A stretch of 64,000 nucleotides of DNA from Metabacillus niabensis (GTDB taxonomy: Bacteria; Bacillota; Bacilli; Bacillales; Bacillaceae). Below are positions 62,041 through 64,000 of the stretch, piece after piece (within the stretch, counting starts at the first letter, position 1; every line of letters begins with the position of its first letter). The stretch spans positions 1 to 64,000 of the forward strand of contig NZ_JAIVLH010000016.1 in NCBI RefSeq assembly GCF_020524345.1. The letters are read 5' to 3'. Under the pieces are notes generated by a model. That model searched no databases and was not told the origin of the DNA. It saw only the letters and a program-made list of their open reading frames with translations. Position numbers and translations under genes: made by a program.

Positions 62041-62214
62041 AATCCTACACCTGCCTTAAGTACACTATATCAGCATGTAACTCTTTCTTCTTAACATTTT
62101 TTGCTATTTTACAATCAATGCTAGAGTGGATAAAATATTAACCTCTTACCAATGATTGAATTAATGAGTGCAATGAGCTACACTACTGTTTGACTACCTG
62201 AGAGAGGTGCAGCC

Positions 62215-64000
62215 ATGAACGATCGACAAAAAGAATTATTAAGAACGTTAGTAGTTCAGAATGGACAAACTTTACATATAGGGGATTTGTCAGAGCAGTT
62301 GAGGTGTGCAGAAAAGACCGTTCGTAATGACTTGAACGTAATTGAGGAACTTTTAGCAGAGTATCCTAATGCCTTTTTGAATCGGCAACCGGGGATTGGG
62401 ATTACACTTGAAATCGAAGAAACGGGTCGGTCTGAATTGTTTCAAAAGCTATTATCCACTGAGCCGAAAACTCCGGAAGATCGATTCATTGAAATTGCTT
62501 ATCATTTATTAGTAAGTAATAAAGCCATTACTTTGCAGGAACTATCGAAGAAGTACTATGTTCCAAAGGCTACGATAAAAAAGGATCTTGACAGCATTGC
62601 AAAATGGTTTGAAACCTATCAACTAGAGTTGATTTCCAAACCGAGATTAGGAAATATGGTTCAAGGATCGGAACTACGAAAACGCAGTGCATTGGCCCAT
62701 TTATCAGAACTCCTTTCTTCTGTATCAGATACTAAAAATTATGTACTTGAATTGTTTCAGCCTTATGAAATAACGGCCGTGAAAAAAGCATTGAATGAAT
62801 TACAACATGAGAATTCGATTGCTTTTACCGATGCTGCAATAGAGAGTTTACTTGTTCATTCACTTATTATGATGAAAAGAACGCGTCAAAAGTCGCCAGT
62901 AACAGTTCCGGATAAAGAAAAGGAGGCAGCTTATTCTTCCAAAGAATATTCATATGCCATTCCCTTTTTTGAACAGCTTGAATCTGCTTTCCGAATTAAA
63001 TTTCCTGAAGATGAGCGAATCTATTTTACTTGGCATTTGATTAGTGGAAAAAGAAAAAGTGATGCAATAGAGGACCCATTTATAAAGAATGATTACTTGT
63101 TAAATGTCATTGCTGACTTAACAACAAAACTTAGTACAATTACATTATTTCCATTTAAAAATGATCCGATTTTAAAAAACGGGTTAATCGTGCATGTACA
63201 CTCGGTCATTAACCGCATTAAATATGGTTTTCCTATCACAAACCCACTTTTACCAAACATCAAAAAAATGTACCCATATTTGTTTAATATGGTGTTATTA
63301 GCGTTGAATGAAATTAAGGAAAATCACGAACTGGAAGTTCCCGAGGATGAGGCAGCTTACTTAGTTCTCCATTTCCAGGCATCAATTGAACGGTTAAAAG
63401 AAAAAAGAGAAAAACAGCGAAGAACCTTAATTGTTTGTCATATGGGTGTCGGTATGTCCCATTTATTACAGGCTAAGATTGAACAGCATTACAAAGATAT
63501 GCAAGTTGTTGGGTGTATTGGACAAGCTGAATTAAGCGAATATTTGAAGAAAAATACCGTTGATTTTATCATCTCTACAGTAGAGTTAAAACAGGTTAGT
63601 ATTCCTCATCTTACGATTTCACCTTTGTTGGAAGCAAAGGATAAGGAAAAACTGAATCAGTTTTTAACTGAAATGGAGAAGAAACAGATAATAAGTAATG
63701 AAAAGAAGGTGCTGACACAACTAAGCAGAGGAGATTTAGTTCACATACATGTTGAAAAAGAGCATCCTTTTCAAGTAATCGAAATGTTAGGTAATATATT
63801 ATATGAAAAAGGTTTCGTGACAAAGGAGTTTATTCATAGTGCACTTCTAAGAGAAAGAAAGTCATCAACATCAATCGGTGGATTAATCGCTATTCCACAT
63901 GGAAGTCCAACAATGGTCAATCAATCCGCAGTTGCCATTGCTCTTTTGAAGGAACCAATAAATTGGGGAAACGAACAAGTATCCCTCGTTTTCATGCTGG
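62215..64000 (+). CDS. PRD-containing BglG/MtlR-type transcriptional regulator, cut by the window end
   Basis: The first 595 residues are present and the reading frame is still open at the end. In order: two helix-turn-helix regions (about 1-60, RQKELLRTLVVQNGQTLHIGDLSEQL, and 95-135), PRD1 and PRD2 with conserved histidines (LLVHSLIMMKR, FTWHLIS, LIVHVHSVINR, YLVLHFQASIER), an EIIB-like domain with the phospho-cysteine loop IVCHMGVGMSHLL (about 405-415), and an EIIA-like domain with GGLIAIPHGS (phospho-histidine). Such proteins activate PTS operons and are controlled by phosphorylation from EIIB and HPr. PTS genes probably follow outside the window. GAGAGAGGTG precedes the ATG. Confidence 0.85.
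   Translation, partial: MNDRQKELLRTLVVQNGQTLHIGDLSEQLRCAEKTVRNDLNVIEELLAEYPNAFLNRQPGIGITLEIEETGRSELFQKLLSTEPKTPEDRFIEIAYHLLVSNKAITLQELSKKYYVPKATIKKDLDSIAKWFETYQLELISKPRLGNMVQGSELRKRSALAHLSELLSSVSDTKNYVLELFQPYEITAVKKALNELQHENSIAFTDAAIESLLVHSLIMMKRTRQKSPVTVPDKEKEAAYSSKEYSYAIPFFEQLESAFRIKFPEDERIYFTWHLISGKRKSDAIEDPFIKNDYLLNVIADLTTKLSTITLFPFKNDPILKNGLIVHVHSVINRIKYGFPITNPLLPNIKKMYPYLFNMVLLALNEIKENHELEVPEDEAAYLVLHFQASIERLKEKREKQRRTLIVCHMGVGMSHLLQAKIEQHYKDMQVVGCIGQAELSEYLKKNTVDFIISTVELKQVSIPHLTISPLLEAKDKEKLNQFLTEMEKKQIISNEKKVLTQLSRGDLVHIHVEKEHPFQVIEMLGNILYEKGFVTKEFIHSALLRERKSSTSIGGLIAIPHGSPTMVNQSAVAIALLKEPINWGNEQVSLVFML

Overview
The window looks like chromosomal DNA of a low-GC Gram-positive bacterium of the family Bacillaceae. 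This rests on AGGAGG-type ribosome binding sites with frequent TTG and GTG starts, sigma-A promoters, and local gene orders known from Bacillus subtilis: a yerO-swrC pair, yxlE-yxlF-yxlG, citM with citS-citT and a yflP homologue, fra (ydhG), hxlA/hxlB and kdgR/kdgK/kdgA. No rRNA, tRNA, CRISPR array, insertion sequence or prophage gene was seen. The window reads as metabolic and regulatory chromosome rather than a classical island.

Layout. 1-9 kb: a VanZ-like protein, a TetR repressor divergent from an RND exporter with two operator palindromes, a MerR regulator, an unusual dihydroorotate-dehydrogenase-like protein fused to a membrane domain, and a frataxin-like iron chaperone. 9-13.5 kb: an acidic lipoprotein, an ECF sigma factor overlapping a small membrane protein gene on each side, an aldose epimerase, and a PadR operon flanked by an inverted pair of ~65-bp repeats. 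13.5-22 kb: a sugar-acid regulon with an isomerase gene divergent from a nine-gene operon: kdgR, hxlB, KDPG aldolase, TRAP dctPQM, rpiA, kdgK, hxlA. It is governed by TAAACCGGTTTA-type LacI operators. 22-32 kb: a phosphodiesterase, a frameshifted membrane gene, a yxlEFG ABC operon with its own repressor, an SDR with a GntR regulator, a P450 with a PadR regulator, and an Rrf2 regulator with a thioredoxin-reductase-like flavoprotein. 32-44 kb: an HTH/coiled-coil/J-domain protein, a YibE/F pair, a phospho-beta-glucosidase, and a YesM/YesN two-component system beside a carbohydrate ABC importer without its own ATPase. 44-51 kb: a RodA/FtsW protein, small membrane proteins, a MarR-MFS operon, a YcdB-type acidic protein, a methyltransferase and a protein with a possible Cys-His-Asp triad. 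51-59.3 kb: a citrate module with CitMHS transporter, CitST, TctC-like protein, AbrB-type membrane protein and malic enzyme. 59.3-64 kb: small proteins, a YdjM-type membrane hydrolase, an AraC-GyrI regulator, and a PRD/PTS regulator cut by the window end.

How it works together. Most transcription units pair a regulator with its target, and many intergenic regions hold clear palindromes. The most interesting system is the 13.5-22 kb operon, which joins Entner-Doudoroff-type 2-keto-3-deoxygluconate catabolism, a TRAP importer and the two ribulose-monophosphate formaldehyde-fixing enzymes plus ribose-5-phosphate isomerase. A second candidate is a repeated TGAACAAAA-type motif upstream of three parts of the citrate module, which may be the CitT binding site. 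All functions are inferred from sequence reading and family knowledge, with no database search.
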